Assembly (NCBI GenBank): GCA_009782085.1
Contig: WQUN01000053.1
Location: 1-6,637, forward strand
Source of the DNA: Bacillota bacterium
GTDB taxonomy: Bacteria > Bacillota > Clostridia > Lachnospirales > WQUN01
Direction: 5' to 3'
Length of the DNA stretch: 6,637 bases
In this document: piece by piece, positions 5,330-6,637 of the stretch
Layout of the letters: every line of letters starts with the position of its first letter
How positions within the stretch are numbered: position 1 is the first letter of the stretch
The notes under the pieces: model-generated
What the model was told of the DNA's origin: nothing
The model's input: only the letters and a program-made list of their open reading frames with translations
Databases searched by the model: none
Position numbers and translations under genes: made by a program

Positions 5330-6421
5330 CTAAAATTCATATTTTCCCCTGTAGATCATGTATTTGCTGACCATCATGGTTATCTTGAAAATGATCGCGT
5401 CGTCGAACTTCCGAAGGTCCAGGCCCGTCAGCTTCTGGAGCTTGTCGAGCCGGTAGACGAGGGTGTTCCTGTGGATGTACAGCTCCCTGGAAGTCTCGGA
5501 GACGTTCAGGTCGTTCTCGAAGAACTTGTTGACCGTCGTCAGGGTCTCGTCGTCCAGGGTGTCCATGGATACGCCGTGCAGCACCTCCGATATGAACATC
5601 CGGCAGAGCTGCACCGGCAGCTGATATATGAGCCTGCCGATACCGAGCTGCTCGTAGTTGACGATATACTTGTCGACCTCGAAGATCTTGCCGACCTCGA
5701 GCGCCATACGCGCCTCCTTGTAGGACGATGAGACGTTTTTAAGGTCGGTCACGGGCGTGCCGATCGCGACGTAGACGCTGCTCATGGCCTCGGTTACGAG
5801 CGTGTCGTGGATCATCCTGGCGGTCTTTTCCAGCGATTCGGAGTCGTCCCTGTCCCGGATCTCCTTGACCAATATGATGCTCTTCTCGTCCACCGCCGTG
5901 ACAAAGTCCTTCAGCTTGGCGGGGAAAAGGTTCCGCACGATCTCGACGACGTTCAGCTCCCTGTCGATGCGCGTTTCGATCAGAAAGACCACGCGGCGGA
6001 CGTTGTTCTCGACGTGCAGCTTCTTAGCGCGGCTGTAGATGTCGATCAGAAGGAGGTTGTCCAGCAGCAGGTTCTTGATGAAGTTGTCCTTGTCGAAGCG
6101 CTCCTTGTAGGCGATGAGCAGGCTCTGTATCTGGAACGCCGCGATCTTGCCGACCCTGTACGCCTCCTCGTCCTCGCCCTTTATCACGACGACGTATTCC
6201 GGCATGTTGTTGTCGAACACCTTGAAATACTGGTACCCCGTGATAAGCTGGCTTTCGGCCGGGGACATGAAAAACGCCTCGATCCCGTCGACGAGCCGGT
6301 TCTGCATTTCCTCCTCCGTGCTCGCGGCCACCTTTCCTTCCCTGTCGATGACGCTGATGTCCCGCCGGGTGATGAGCTTGAGACCTTCGATCGTGTTCAG
6401 CAGAATCTGATTTGATAACAT
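5330..6421 (-). CDS. PucR/CdaR-type transcriptional regulator
   Basis: A 363-residue DNA-binding regulator. The N-terminal part (about 1-105: LLNTIEGLKLITRRDISVID, then SQLITGYQYFKVFDNNMPEYVVVI) resembles the sensor domain of CdaR-like sugar-diacid regulators. The middle (about 140-255) has the GGDEF-like fold of PucR proteins, with YVAIGTPVTDLKNVSSSYKEARMALEVG as its most conserved stretch. The C-terminus (about 292-352) is the PucR helix-turn-helix domain, NVSETSRELYIHRNTLVYRLDKLQ. No full catalytic GGDEF motif is seen, as expected for this family. Its ligand is unknown; for the family, sugar acids, purine breakdown products or amino acids are described. AGGTGA 4 nt upstream supports the ATG at 6421. 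It probably shares an mRNA with galM, and the promoter of the glycyl radical enzyme is a natural candidate target, though nothing in the sequence proves it. Confidence 0.9.
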   Translation of the reverse strand: MLSNQILLNTIEGLKLITRRDISVIDREGKVAASTEEEMQNRLVDGIEAFFMSPAESQLITGYQYFKVFDNNMPEYVVVIKGEDEEAYRVGKIAAFQIQSLLIAYKERFDKDNFIKNLLLDNLLLIDIYSRAKKLHVENNVRRVVFLIETRIDRELNVVEIVRNLFPAKLKDFVTAVDEKSIILVKEIRDRDDSESLEKTARMIHDTLVTEAMSSVYVAIGTPVTDLKNVSSSYKEARMALEVGKIFEVDKYIVNYEQLGIGRLIYQLPVQLCRMFISEVLHGVSMDTLDDETLTTVNKFFENDLNVSETSRELYIHRNTLVYRLDKLQKLTGLDLRKFDDAIIFKITMMVSKYMIYRGKYEF

Positions 6422-6447
6422 GGAATCACCTGTCTATTCGAGTATTT

Positions 6448-6475
6448 TTTATACATTCTATATTACTATCGCCAA
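6448..6475 (-). promoter_or_regulatory. Possible promoter of the regulator-galM operon
   Basis: On the minus strand TTGGCG (6475-6470) and TATAAA (6453-6448) are 16 nt apart, placing a transcription start near 6441 and a leader of about 20 nt. The -35 element is a weak match and the region is AT-rich, so alternatives such as TTGCTT further upstream are possible. Confidence 0.4.
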
Positions 6476-6637
6476 AAAATAAAGCAAAATTTCTTCGTTT
6501 TTCATAATTTTCTCATTTTATTTGGAAATGAAATACTTTTGAAATAGATGTACCTTCAGGCAGGGTCGAGATTCCCGCATAAAATATCTTAAACTCCGGT
6601 ATATCATGTATCAACATTTAGAATAACCTTTATTGAT
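6476..6637. other. AT-rich non-coding upstream region
   Basis: No open frame of note on either strand, and the base composition is clearly more AT-rich than in the genes. It contains several GAAAT/ATTTC words and a short dyad (CATTT and AAATG 7 nt apart on the minus strand) that could bind a regulator. The gene upstream of it lies outside the window. Confidence 0.5.

Noticed and set aside
4349..5731. A 460-codon open frame on the plus strand spanning galM and the end of the regulator gene
   Set aside because: It is antisense to two well-supported genes, crosses their junction, and its Val/Arg/Asp-rich translation resembles no family.

Overview
All recognisable genes in this window lie on the minus strand, so transcription runs from right to left. 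The set suggests an anaerobic Gram-positive bacterium of the Clostridia with GC-rich genes: an oxygen-sensitive glycyl radical enzyme, a YitT-type membrane protein followed by a YhaM-type exoribonuclease, and a PucR/CdaR-type regulator. This placement is inferred from gene content only.

Layout in transcription order: (1) 6637-6422, an AT-rich upstream region with a plausible promoter. (2) A PucR/CdaR-type regulator (6421-5330), followed after 18 nt by an aldose 1-epimerase, galM (5311-4271); the two probably form an operon. (3) A 312-nt gap (4270-3959) holding a very good sigma-A-type promoter on the minus strand, enclosed in a long inverted repeat, and then a leader of about 240 nt with further hairpins. 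(4) A glycyl radical enzyme (3958-1661) with the C-terminal RVGGYSAYF radical motif, but with GCSQ where most characterised dehydratases and decarboxylases of the superfamily have GCVE. No activase gene is present. (5) A 606-nt repeat region (1660-1055): a heptamer array that touches and supplies the stop codon of the enzyme gene, a hairpin-rich mosaic, and two nearly identical tandem units of about 170 bp, each with a 46-bp GC-rich palindrome. (6) A YitT-family membrane protein (1054-179) and, 2 nt further on, the 5' end of a yhaM-like exoribonuclease gene that leaves the window at position 1.

The regulator and the epimerase point to sugar-related metabolism. The enzyme next to them may act on a sugar-derived or other small carbon substrate, but its specificity cannot be read from the window. 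The most promising item is this orphan enzyme with its altered active-site motif and its promoter inside an inverted repeat. For two genes the Shine-Dalgarno sequence favours an internal ATG over a longer GTG-started frame: 3958 for the glycyl radical enzyme and 5311 for galM.
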